Origin: Endothia cerciana
Taxonomy: Eukaryota; Ascomycota; Sordariomycetes; Diaporthales; Cryphonectriaceae
Length of the DNA stretch: 64,000 nt
Reading direction: 5' to 3'
Assembly (NCBI GenBank): GCA_026119935.1
Contig: JALRMH010000047.1
Location: 1 to 64,000 of the forward strand
The notes below the pieces were generated by a model that saw only the letters and a program-made list of their open reading frames with translations, had not been told where the DNA came from and did not search any database. Made by a program: the position numbers and the translations under genes. Shown here in pieces: positions 53,841 to 64,000 of this stretch; positions within the stretch are counted from its first letter, which is position 1; each line of letters starts with the position of its first letter.

Positions 53841-54635
53841 TCATTTTTCCACCTCGCGTGATATTGCCGTTCCTAAGCAGATTCAGCCCCCGGTCAGCAC
53901 AACTTTCTTCAGCTATCTAACGGCAGCCATGTGCTAGCCTAGTTCTCAACAATCCCCTCTGGTCGTGGCGCTCACGATATGCTATCTGGGAGTTCCGGTT
54001 CTTAGCCCATTGCCTCTAATGTTTCTTGGTTAGAATTATGAAAGTGAAACTTCACTGGGCGAGAAAGAGGGGGGGTAAAAAAAGAAAAAGGGAGGTAGGG
54101 GGTTTGGAATTGAGTGTTAATATAGCATTTAAACTCACCGAGTTTTGCTCTTCCTTCCGTCTCGAATCGCCCTTCTTCTTTGGCTCGTTTGTGTCATAGC
54201 CGAGCCCGAGAAAATGATTTGGAGTTGGGGATCTAACCTTCACTTGTGCTTCGCTTTCGCCTGCTACGTAGTGCTATGATCCATTCAGACAAGATAAAAT
54301 CAAGTGACATTAATAGATCTTGATGGCGAATGCGTGGAATAACAGGAAGACGCCTGATAGGTGTGCCTAAGATGGTAAGGCCGCAGCGATCGTGGCAATG
54401 TCTGGTTTAATCTATTGGTTTTGAATAATAACATAGGGCCGATCATGTCCCACTGAGGAAGCGAGCTCACACTTTATGCGAGCGTAATACGTGTTCTAAT
54501 ATTAACTTTCAGATTTTCTTGGAAATTCCTTGCTTCAATTACTGGCTAAATAATGCAATATTCCCGTCAAATTAATTGAATTCTTTCAGTTATACTCGCT
54601 AAACCCGAGAAGCATTCTCATAGGGATCATAAATC
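53841..54635. other. Intergenic, no gene
   Basis: Includes a purine-rich tract (54058-54100) and AT-rich DNA. Nothing recognised. Confidence 0.45.
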
Positions 54636-55680
54636 ATGTCCACGACTTTAAGCGAGATCGGTGCCTTGCAAGCTAAACGCCTGATCTTAGGCGCACTAGA
54701 TAGCAGCTTCTTAAACTTGTGGAAAAATATATACTCGGAAGGCATAAAGGTGAATGCTAAGTCGAGCTGCTCAAGGTTGCTAAACTTTCTGCTAATAGAT
54801 GTCAGGATCTCTAGCTACTGGATGTTATCTATGGCTAGCTGCTGCAGCGGCATCGCGACCGGCGCTGGGTTAGCATCACTCCAGCCTGGGCTATCCTTGT
54901 TATCAGGAATTTCATCTGGCTCCAGAACTAGCTATTCCAGAAATTGAGACTCTAGTAGAAGCTCGCTAGGCAGGCAGTTATAAACGAAATGAAGTCTTAG
55001 CTAGGTTATATTGGGCGTTGAGGCTAGGAAGCGACGTAAATTGGTCGTCGAGGGATCCTAGCTCTTCAGTCGTCAATCTAAATATCAGATCATATATACT
55101 CTCTGATAGCCCCAAAGGCAGTGAACACTTGCATTCAGTTAAGAAGTTGTTTCCTATTGAAGGCCTGTATTTGGCACCGCTTTTGTTAGCATAAACCCTT
55201 TGTGTACTTTGGAATCCTCGGATTACTGCAGTGCTCATTACACCTCCCCTGCGATCTCATACAAGACTTTGAGGAGTATGTTGGGATTTTGCGCGATTTT
55301 TGCGATAATGAGTTAATTGTTCCTACTAAGGCTGGAAAACCGCCTATTTCTAAGCAGGAATTTTATCATCAGGTTAAAATCAATGGCATTACCATCTTTT
55401 ACATACCTTCCAGAGGACTTTTGAATCTCAGGCAAATTAGCCAGAGTTCCAGATTCGGCCTTAATAAAGGCATCCCTTATATCAATCTATCAGAATAAGA
55501 TCAGCCTAAAAGCGCATACATAAGTGTCGATATTGCAATAGGCTTCTTTCAACACCAGCAGGATCTGAGATATAATTTCCAAAGACATCTTCAAGATCTC
55601 TATATCATCGGCCGCTAAGCGATTGAGAAGTGCCGCAGCTGCTATAAGAGTCACTCTATCAGCCTCTTCGAGCATTTGCA
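54636..55680 (-). pseudogene. Unidentified degraded gene
   Basis: Minus-strand pieces with coding character: MLEEADRVTLIAAAALLNRL ending near 55490, and NFLTECKCSLPLGLSESIYD followed by DLIFRLTTEELGSLDDQFTS (55240-54978). Stops separate them. The pieces have a leucine-rich, helical look (possible F-box/LRR- or NLR-like protein), but this is a guess. A plus-strand 103-residue frame (54636-54947) and a 98-residue frame (55202-55498) overlap and are equally unproven. Confidence 0.3.
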
Positions 55681-57351
55681 GGAATATCGAATCAAATATA
55701 AATCCTAGGTCTGGCTCTCTTTATTCAATATTCGAGAAATAAAATTCTAATATCTTCACAGGGAGAATTTGTTCATAGCATCGGAGGAAGCACTGCAGTA
55801 GCAGCACTCTCCTCCCCAGATAGGGCCAATGCAGTACCCGGAGAGCTCACTTGGCTTCCGTCTATTCCTTCCTTTTCTCTTCAAGATCTATAGTTTGAAT
55901 GTATTGACTGCAGCTATCGCTGTGACCTTAATACCGCTGCCCTAGTAAGCCTGAGATTTGCTGCAGCTATCGCAACCAGGGTCTAGACTTATAGAACGAT
56001 AACACGCTTATAGTTTGCACTCGCTGCATTATAGAGCTTCTGTTGATTCACTTTCTACGCTATAATCAGTATGAGCTCGTCTGTATAGGGTGTTCGGCAC
56101 GATCTGTGGAAGCTGAAAATACGCCATCCTCGAGTGCAGATCAAACCTTTGGATAGTTATAACCTTGCTTTCTCTCTAATACATCTCATCCGGGTATCTC
56201 ATTGAGTATTTCAAATATAGAAACTAATTTCAGTATATCCGAGCCTTGACTTGCGGGCCTGATCAATCCTGATACCGTGCAAGACTTATGCCGTGTTAAC
56301 TATTCAGTGGATATGCAGAGGACAAGCATTTAACTCATCCATCTCTATTATTAGTGCGAATAGTTGTTTCTCTATAAAGGACAGCTGAATCTCCTGGAAA
56401 TGGGCAGAATTGGCCCAGAGATATTCAAACAGGCGTGGCTGGGCACACTAGGGTAACCGCAACTGACATTATTCTCGTTTTGGAGCACCCCTCTGGTCCT
56501 TGGAATCATGACTTATTTCGAAGTTATCCTTAAATATGCGCCAATGGCGCATTATATCTGTTGGGATATTTTTGGAGTAGCCTTTGTTGAGGATGTGCCA
56601 AAGGAAGAAATAAAAGACGACCAGATAGCGTTAGCTGGCTAGCTGCCCGTGCACAGGCCCAGGGTCAGTGCCTTACTGACCCTGGTACACTATATATCAA
56701 TAGGTTTCCTGGAGGTATCTCACCACAGCAAGTAGTTAATATGCTTTATCTATTTTGGTTTCCTGCGTGTCCGAGGTTGCGTAATATATATGCAATGCTT
56801 AGCCACTCCCACTGTGTAAGCTAGGTCCTCATGTCCCCTGAATGTCCCCCTCTCCCGCCGGTGATTCTTTGCAACTGCCCGCGCCTCCCGTATAATTGCG
56901 TTCCTCAGGTACCTTCTGAACCATTTCTGATTTATCAAGCTTCAAGATTGAGTTTTCCCATTTTCCAACAAAGTCAACTTCCATGTATTTCCTGGTACCG
57001 CTTATCCCATCCAAAACCACCCTATATAGACGCACCGCACTGCAGTATCAACGCACTAGGGAGGAGCAGAAGGGGTATAGACGGAATCGGAGTAATCATG
57101 ACCGGCGAGCCGTAGAAGCCAGTGGTCGAGAAAGGCTGGCTGGAAGTCAGCGTGGGAGAAGCCACCTGGGCAGCATCTTCCAGGCCTCGACAGGGGCGGG
57201 GCTGAACGGCATGGTGGTCTGAGACCATAGGGTTGGGCCCATCGGCGACAAGGAGAGCAGGGTAGACTGCTGGCAGATCAAAGAATGAGCTACTTTTGTC
57301 ACAAACAATACAGTTCTTGGAATCTGAAATTCGCTGTGCCAGATCAAAGCA
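55681..57351. other. Intergenic, no intact gene
   Basis: Frames on the minus strand at 56750-57035 and on the plus strand at 56831-57222 are short and overlap. GIDGIGVIMTGEP and VVEKGWLEVSVGEATWAASS on the plus strand may be remnants of a coding sequence of unknown family. Confidence 0.4.
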
Positions 57352-57398
57352 GTTCCTGTGACCCGCTTTGTGACCTGCATGTTGGATGGGTCATAACA
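57352..57398 (+). repeat. Dispersed short repeat, copy 4
   Basis: Contains CCTGTGACCCGCTTTGTGAC, then CTGCATGTTGGATGGG and TCATAACA. Same orientation as the other three copies. Lies about 600 bp upstream of the Sir2-C48-SET gene. Confidence 0.65.
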
Positions 57399-57995
57399 TG
57401 ATGCTTATCTCCAGGGCTGCTGCAGGTATTCTCCCTTCTGGTTACCTGCCCGATAAGGTGCACACATCCACCGCCCTCTCTCGACCATTCTGAGCTAACT
57501 GGGAGGAGAAGGTGGTGAATGAGTAACTCAGTTGGACCAGTGTTTTCAAGACTAGCGCTGCTATAAATCAAAAGGTTATCAGTTCACAGCATGCAGGCGT
57601 GGCAGGGTAACGTAAAATGACTCATATCTCGATTATATATTAGTCTCTATTCGTAATAAGAGGATCAGTCTGATTGGTCAGAGCTAGATAAGTGTTAAAA
57701 TAGTGTGTGAATCTAAATTTATAAGCTAGCGAGTTTCCACTGAGAACCGGCGTTTCTCATTCTATTATGTCATAGAATGGAAAAAACCCATTCGATTATG
57801 TCAGCATTCTTTGTCTGTTCCACGCGCATTCCCCCCCCCTCCAAAAGTAATATGGCCTTCCCCTACAACAAGTGTCTTGCTAGGGCTCAACCTCAAGACA
57901 TCTCTCAGCCCCCTTATTAGCCGAATTGTCTTCTTTTTATCAATACAAACAATCCTAAGCATCAGAACGCCATCCTGACAGCAGGTCAGCCCATA
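57399..57995. promoter_or_regulatory. Upstream region of the Sir2-C48-SET gene
   Basis: No gene. Contains a near-repeat of CATTCTATTATGTCA and CATTCGATTATGTCA (about 57758 and 57790) and a C-run at about 57832. These are the only candidate regulatory repeats seen before the ATG at 57996; function is not shown. Confidence 0.35.
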
Positions 57996-60900
57996 ATGTA
58001 CACACACAACGCTGTCGTCGGCGAGAGTCAGGATTGCGGTGACGCTCAGCCTTTCCAAATGCGCAAAGTTGCTATACGCAAGCCACGAACCACGGAAAGC
58101 CTCGACCTGAACAACCTAGACAAGATCGGCGAAGCCCGCCTGGACGAGTTGCTACATGTTCTGCGCACTAAGAAGAAGATTGTTGTTATTGTAGGAGCTG
58201 GCATATCTGTCTCAGCAGGAAGTAAGTTCGTACTAAAACCTCCGAAAAGTCTTGCTTCTTATAAGTATGATTATAAGTATATATATAATAACTGATCTAA
58301 ATCTCCTAGTTCCTGTTTTCCGGTCCAAAGAAGGGCTTTTTGAAAGATTTAGAAATAAATATAATACTAGAGGTGGCGGCGAAAATCTTTTCGATATCTC
58401 GGTTTATAACGACAACCAGTCTACAGCGAAATTCCATGAAATGGTCTGTGAACTGTCCAACCTTTCGAGGAAAGCCAAGGCTACCCCTTTTCATCATATG
58501 CTGGCCACGATTGCCAACGAACGCCGCCTTTTACGTCTATACACTCAAAACATCGATTGCTTGGAGACATCCCTCACACCTTTAGCAACAGAAATCCCGC
58601 TACCTCCGAAAAAGCCCTGGCCGGTTACTATCCAGGTTCACGGCGGATTGGACAAAATGCAGTGTATGCAATGCCATCGTATTTCAGATTTCGATGCAGC
58701 TCTGTTTCAGAGTCCAGAACCTCCCTTGTGTGGATCGTGCAAGAAGCAGGACGATATGCGCACAGAACAGGGAAAGCGAAGCCATGGGGTTGGGCGGCTA
58801 AGGCCTCGAATACTCCTATATCACGACTCCACTCTTGATAGTGACGCTATCGGTAAGGTCTGGGAATCTGATCTTAGGACAGTGCCGGATGCTGTCCTTG
58901 TGGTGGGCACAAGCCTCAAGATTCCAGGCATGAAGCAAATCGCTCAAACTCTGTGTCAGAAGACGCGCTCTCGGAATGGGTTCACTGCTTGGATCAATCC
59001 AGATCCTGAGCCTCAGCAGCCTAGATTTAGAGAGCTTTGGGATTTTGTTGTCTACGGAAAAGCAGACGAAATTGCTGATTTCCTGAGGCTTCCTCGCTGG
59101 GACTCAGTATCTACGGAGGCTGGCCGACTTGAGGAGGAGCAATGCAGCCCACGTCAGAGCTCTCATCTTGTCTACAGCAGAGCTAGGTTCAAGATTGAGG
59201 ATGACTCTGGCCTGGACTCGAAGATTGTGGACAATGTTACTGAAAGTTCTATGCCGACCTCGTCACGAGACTCCGCCAGCAGCTCGTCACCTCACAAGCC
59301 CTTTCCGAGAAGCATGACCAAGCTGGCAGCGTTGAGCACCGATGCAATCCTCGTCCACAAAGAAACAAGTGCAGCCAATGCAATAACAAAACAGCTGGTG
59401 CAGCAGAATAAGCATGCAGAGGCACAAGAAAAGATCACCAGCACATTCAAAGCAGCCAAGGGTGTACCAATTATAGACAGGACGTCTAAAACCTCGCCGT
59501 GGCAGGATATTATCTCGGATTCAACCATTTCCCAACAACAACCCATTATCTCACAATCCCAATCGCTCCTCGCCACTTGCGACCACAGTTCTGTTTCGCC
59601 TAGAAACTTCGAGCAAGCAACAAAATCAGAACGAGATCCCAAACAGCTTCAAGCTAGTGTGGAAACAACGCCCTCAGAGGAAACTTCCCAAGCTGCTTCG
59701 TCCGACTATTCCCTACCTTTAGGCGGGAATATCAAACTTGTCTGCAAGGAGATTATGAACCACATTGAACCTCCGAACCCAATACCTTCCTCGGAACTTG
59801 TTGCTAGCCGACCATGCTTTTTCGATATGGATCAAGCAGCTACGCCGCAGTCAGATGCGATCGCTCTCTTCAAGCACTACTTTCCCGGTATCACTTTTCA
59901 TTCGCATCTTCATGATGGGGAAAAATCTGAGTTCGATATGAGCACGATTCGAGGTATCCACTGGGTCTATACAGCTCTCGGGCTGTACGACGTGGAAGGT
60001 CTTATATTGCGAAGAGAGTGGTTTCCCGACAATCAGATCATGGCTTTAGTCAGATGGCAGTTGTTGGATTTGAGAAGCCAAGTTTGGGTCCCCAATTGGC
60101 CTATCAATCTGGGCCAGAAGACTATTCCTGCTCTGAAAGCATCCTACGACGACGTTACTACGCAATATGTGGCCATTCCATGTTTGTATGAGAAGCACTG
60201 GTTTGCTGTGGTCTACGACTACTCGCACAATGCTATTCATGTGCTGGACTCTCTTCAATCTCAGCAGAGCCAGCTCGTCCTGCGCATACGTGAACTAGTC
60301 AGCAAGCATCTGCAGAGGGTAGGACGGATGCCCAAGAAGTGCATTGAACTTCAATGGATAAACACCCATCAGCAGAAGGATTCATGGAGCTGTGGCCTTC
60401 ATCTAGCCTATAATCTTCGATCTTTTCTCTGTAGGCCTCGGCCTCAAGTCAGTCATCAAGTTCCAGAATGGACCCCGACCCTGGCTAAGCACAAGCTTGC
60501 CTGCAGCTCTCGAACCACTGTGGAGGGTTTCCTTCTCGCAATTCGATCAGAGCTCGGAAGAGCTGACCAGCCCTTCAGAGAGCCTGAAATTCCTTCCCAG
60601 TCCATGATAGAGTGGCGCAACAGTGATGGTCCGTCTCGCCTGGAAAAAGTAGTAGCAATGGCCAAAGCGAGAGAATCGACCGGTTCGAGGAAGAGGTCTC
60701 TTGAGCCTCTCGTTCAAGTTATTTCTCCTCACTCTGTTCCTTCCGAGAATCCTTCCAAGGCTCCTCCCCCACTACGCCAGGAGTTACCCACACACTGCAA
60801 TGGCAACAGTCTGGCTTTGGAAAGCACAGACTCGCCGACCAGATTCTCAGAGCCAGAGCTATGCAGAAAGGTTTCTATTTCTCAAGAAGGCGACAGGTAC

Positions 60901-62763
60901 CGGTCTCGAATATTGGAGATTCTGGATGCGGATATCAAGACACTTGTGGCTACCATTATGGACGCAGCCAATGGCAGTTCCACCACACAACCTCTTGAGC
61001 ATTTGCTCACCGAACGTATGAGAGATTTCGCTACTCAGGTTATCAACGTCCATGAGCAAGAGCTCGCCCCACGCGAGCGAACAGCTGCTCCAGCAACTAG
61101 AAGCTCGGAAGACCAGAAGAACCTCCCGCAGGCTCACAGGTCTTCCCTGACTGCTGCAGCGCAAAGAGCCTCGGTCATATCGGCTGTACCAGATCCTTCT
61201 GTCCAAGAAGGTTGGAAGAACCAACAAATAGTTGATATCTCTGAACCAACTCAGGACTCACAGCCGAGGACAGCTGCCTCAGGTCCTACGCTCGCGCCTA
61301 CTGAGGACAAAGCAATATCGCCTCTCACAGACATGGAGGATGCTGATCTGAAAGGAACTGAGAACTCGTTGGAATCTCATCAACCACAAGTCTCAGTGTT
61401 ATCAGTCCGCAGAAATCATCCTAAACTGCAGTCAGGGCTTGTCGAACCATCAAGACCCGTCGAACAGCATCTTCCGAGAAAAAGAGTCCGTGAAGACGGG
61501 GCTCATGCTAGACTGAAGAGAGCGAAAGAAACAGCAACTATCGAGAATATAGCAACCCTGCTTAACAGGGAAAGACTTGTTCGGCAATTTATGGATCACG
61601 TCTGCGCGTGGCGAGCTATGAACAAGCTTGTCAAGAATGACACGCTTCAGATATCCGGAACCTGGAACCAACGTGCTGCTGGCTATTACAAACTTGCCAA
61701 TGCATGGGATAACTCATCAAATCTACACCGGCTTCTATCCTGGATCGCAAAGGTCCAAGCTACTAAGGCTATGGCTGATGCAGCTAAAGCCTCGGGCTTT
61801 CGGGTTCTGCCCTCGTCTATGATCAGGGATGTCCTGGTCGCACAAAATGTTCCGGATACGACCAAGTCTCGGAAACATTTTCAGGAATGGCTCAGACAGC
61901 CACGCAAGCTGATGCAGATACTCGGACCCCATCTTGGCCTCTTACCTTTCATTCCAATCAACGGGAACGTTTCGGTGACTCTCCAGGAGCTCCTGAGTAT
62001 ACCAGACACAGAGATCTCATCATTATGGTCTGTTCTGAAGAGATTAGATGAGGATATGAAGCTCTCTGCAATAGGTCAATCGTTCCAAGATTCGGTAATC
62101 TCAGGCACCCGCTTCCCTGACATGATCTGGGAAAAGATTGATGCCCGAACCAGAAGCGAACTTGCTGCTGAACACATTGTACCGCTCATACCGGTCCAGC
62201 ATATTCAGGAAAGCATTTTCGAGAAATCAATCTGGGCAGGTTCACAAGACCAGCCTTGGAAGTGGCTTGAAAGGCCTGATTCGCTTTTGCCTGGTGCTTT
62301 ATGCGACATCTGTGGGAGGTCTGAGTGCAGCTGCATACAGACATGCTTTCCCGAATCTCCTCCTCGGATTGCCTACTGCGGATGCAGAGGTCTCGGTCTC
62401 CAAGCTACCGCTACAAATGGTAGTAAGGTGTATGAGAAGGGACAGCTCATCGGACAGTTCGTCGGACGCTTCTTTGCTCCAGGTACACACAAGAACGGCC
62501 TGGCTCTGGATTTCATAAGATCTGATCTTGTGGGAGAGCCTACCGTGGCTCAGCTCTATACAGGGAACGAAAGCAATGTGTTTCGGTTTGTAAGTCATCG
62601 TTGCAAACATCCTTCCGCAACAGTACGAGGTACGGCGTTATCTCAGAAGTACCGGATGGTGCTCTATGCCTTGCGAGAGATAGAGGACGAGGAGGAAATC
62701 ACTATTGATTTTGGACCGAACTTTAGGAACAGATCGCAATGTCTGTGTCAGGATTGTTTATAG
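57996..62763 (+). CDS. Sirtuin - Ulp1/C48 protease - SET domain fusion protein, 1559 aa, two exons
   Basis: Exon 1 is 57996-58221; intron 58222-58309 (88 bp, GTAAGTTC...CTAAATCTCCTAG); exon 2 is 58310-62763; total 4680 bp. The intron splits the NAD-binding motif: VIVGAGISVSAG plus IPVFRSKEGLF. Sir2 (about 60-340): TQNID 154-158, VHGGL with catalytic His 186, zinc CxxC pairs (194/197, 216/219), GRLRPRILLY and GTSLKIPG as in Hst3/Hst4-type sirtuins. A Ser/Gln-rich linker follows. C48 peptidase (about 590-790): EKHWFAVVYD (His 705), IHVLDSL (Asp 722), Gln 764 and DSWSCGLH (Cys 770), a full triad. A long linker with KRVREDGAHARLKRAKE is followed by a helical region and a Cys-rich stretch (CDICGRSECSCIQTC), then a SET domain (about 1428-1545; GLGLQA, GQFVGRF, RFVSHRC, ITIDFG) and post-SET CLCQDC. 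Predicted nuclear chromatin/SUMO enzyme. Intact. Confidence 0.85.
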
Positions 62764-63174
62764 TGTTTGACTGATAAGTCCTTTATTATCATTATCTTAT
62801 CTCTCCTTGGAATCAGCTCTATCACGCCTCCGTGTGTCTCACTACAGAGATCTCTGGCCATATTCGTCTTTCATCGTGATTTAAATGGATCAGATCTCTT
62901 GTCTTTCCAAGTGTCAAAACAAGTCTGAAGGAATCCCTAAGCGCTTTTTCGTTTTCTCTTTTCCTTCTTTAGAGCTTTTCTTGTTACGTATTTACACTCT
63001 CTCAAGTTGTCTTACTCGTTAACAACTCACTCCTATTGTCTAATTTTTCTTTTCGAAGCTAAAAGGAGTGACCACTCCCAGCTGACTGGAAGCAGTGGTG
63101 GTCTATATAGCTAATAGTCGGACACGCACATTTCTCTTTTCTCCATGCTGGGATTCCGTACCTCTTTGGAAAAC
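62764..63174. other. 3' flank of the fusion gene, no gene
   Basis: T-rich DNA with a stretch GACCACTCCCAGCTGACTGG near 63068 that is partly palindromic with the following CAGTGGTGGTC. This may be the end of the copia element to the right. No LTR boundary could be fixed. Confidence 0.4.
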
Positions 63175-64000
63175 CTAAGCTCGGGATCGTGAAGGGCCAC
63201 AGGCCTGATGGCAACTTTGCCGTGTTGTATGCCGTGCATATGCCTTTTCGACGATATCACGACCAGCCTTTTCAGCCTTGCCATTCATCCAGGGGGAGTG
63301 AGGAATCGTTCGCAAGATGACGATGCCCTTCTCATTAGCCCATCTTTGGAGCTTTGAGTCCTTGAAGATAGACGTTGCCAGGCCGAACTCAGGTCCATTG
63401 TCATATCCCAGGGCCTGGATCTTCCTGCCAGACTGTCGCTTGAAAAACACTACGAACTCCTTGATGAGGTCGAACGCCTCGTACTTCTTGTTGGCAAAGT
63501 AGACCCAATGGTAATTCGTATCTATATCGATGAAATGAAGGCAGTAACGGCGGCCATTGTATCCCTCCTGGAACTCGATCAGGTCGAACCGAATCAGCTG
63601 GCCAGGAGCGTTGTATTTGATGTCTTGTGGGCGCCCGTATATCTCTGTAAGGCGGTTTTCAAGGCAAGGTTCGCAACAGAAATCCTTCTCCTTGACCACT
63701 GTGATGCCCGCCTGCCTGGCTGCCCCTCGAATAGCTGCTGGCCCCGCGTGCATGAAGCGTTCGTGAAGCCATATCCTAGGGGAATCAGCTTTCCTACGCT
63801 CAGGAGGTTACAAGGAGTCTTCGGAGAAAACTTGACGTTCTCCAGCGTGATCGTGGCCGTCGATCCATCGCCGCGTATCACCTTGAACTATACCGTCCCC
63901 GCCATCTGGATGGTGAAGGGACCTGCTGCTGAATCTATTGCTTCCTGTTGGTCAAGCTTGATGAGATCCACGAACCACTTGGCGTTGTTGAAGATCGTCT
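63175..64000 (-). mobile_element. Ty1/copia retrotransposon, protease and integrase region, continues past window end
   Basis: Minus strand. The end of the protease domain (63881-63770) reads GSTATITLENVKFSPKTPCN and LLSVGKLIPLGYGF. The pre-integrase and integrase core (63753-63175) reads KEKDFCCEPCLENRLTEIYG, LIRFDLIEFQEGYNGRRYCL, FIDIDTNYHWVYFANKKYEA, ALGYDNGPEF and ILRTIPHSPWMNGKAEKAGR. The D-D-E residues are readable (LIRFDLIE, YDNGPEFG, MNGKAEKAGR). A frame change separates the protease part from the integrase. This copy is far less RIPped than the copia at 29.4 kb and belongs to a different family. It is truncated after the integrase (RQSCHQACGPS), with no RT before 63175. Confidence 0.82.

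Noticed and set aside
58306..62610. Several antisense and shifted frames inside the Sir2-C48-SET gene
   Set aside because: Shadows of the long coding frame without domains of their own.
1..64000. CRISPR arrays, rRNA and tRNA genes
   Set aside because: No spaced direct repeats of CRISPR type and no recognisable rRNA were seen. The tandem arrays are head-to-tail without spacers. tRNA genes could be missed by eye, but none was recognised.

Overview
The window looks like an accessory, repeat-rich stretch of a filamentous ascomycete (Pezizomycotina) genome. Evidence: short introns (about 60-105 bp) with GTA-type donors and C/T-A-A/G-C branch sites; NACHT/ankyrin, Clr5, Zn2Cys6 and DUF3435-type genes; Ty3/gypsy, Ty1/copia, LINE and pogo/Fot1 transposons; and strong repeat-induced point mutation (RIP). 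Repeats have been turned into TpA-rich sequence in which CAG and TGG codons have become TAG stops. The species cannot be named from the sequence alone.

Layout. 1-5.5 kb: heavily RIPped Ty3/gypsy pol (RT, RNase H, integrase, chromodomain) carrying 223-bp LTR copies, two of them with perfect 5-bp target duplications. 5.5-13.6 kb: degraded DNA with a broken Zn2Cys6 gene and a Clr5-domain pseudogene. 13.8-15.9 kb: an intact heptad-repeat coiled-coil gene read away from a GAT-rich minisatellite. 15.9-21.6 kb: a complete but dead LINE (gag-like CCHC, endonuclease, RT, RNase H) with a 13-bp target-site duplication. 21.6-24.4 kb: a broken NLR (hydrolase-like domain, NACHT, C-terminal repeats). 25.2-26.0 kb: a RIPped C-terminal remnant of a DUF3435 protein, the family that includes Starship 'captain' recombinases. 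26.3-28.9 kb: a minisatellite of 10-bp units. 28.9-34.7 kb: a second gypsy fragment split by a nearly complete copia element.

35-45 kb: a hypothetical cysteine-containing protein, a MITE with 42-bp perfect inverted repeats, 40-, 187- and 88-bp tandem arrays, a degraded secreted-protein-like gene, a pogo transposase remnant, a gypsy RNase H remnant, a second coiled-coil gene with a clean intron, and an un-RIPped solo LTR with its TSD. 45-58 kb: an intact five-exon sedoheptulose-bisphosphatase-like histidine phosphatase, a broken ankyrin gene, an SGNH esterase-like gene, a second pogo remnant and much degraded DNA. 58-62.8 kb: a large, intact two-exon gene for a 1559-residue protein that joins a sirtuin, a Ulp1/C48 SUMO-type protease and a C-terminal SET domain. 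63.2-64 kb: a copia integrase running off the right edge.

Few genes survive intact: the two coiled-coil genes, the histidine phosphatase, probably the esterase, one or two hypotheticals, and the Sir2-C48-SET gene. The last is the most striking item: three chromatin or SUMO-modifying enzyme folds in one open reading frame, kept open for 4.45 kb inside a RIP-mutated, transposon-filled neighbourhood. All calls are by eye from motifs; no database search was run.
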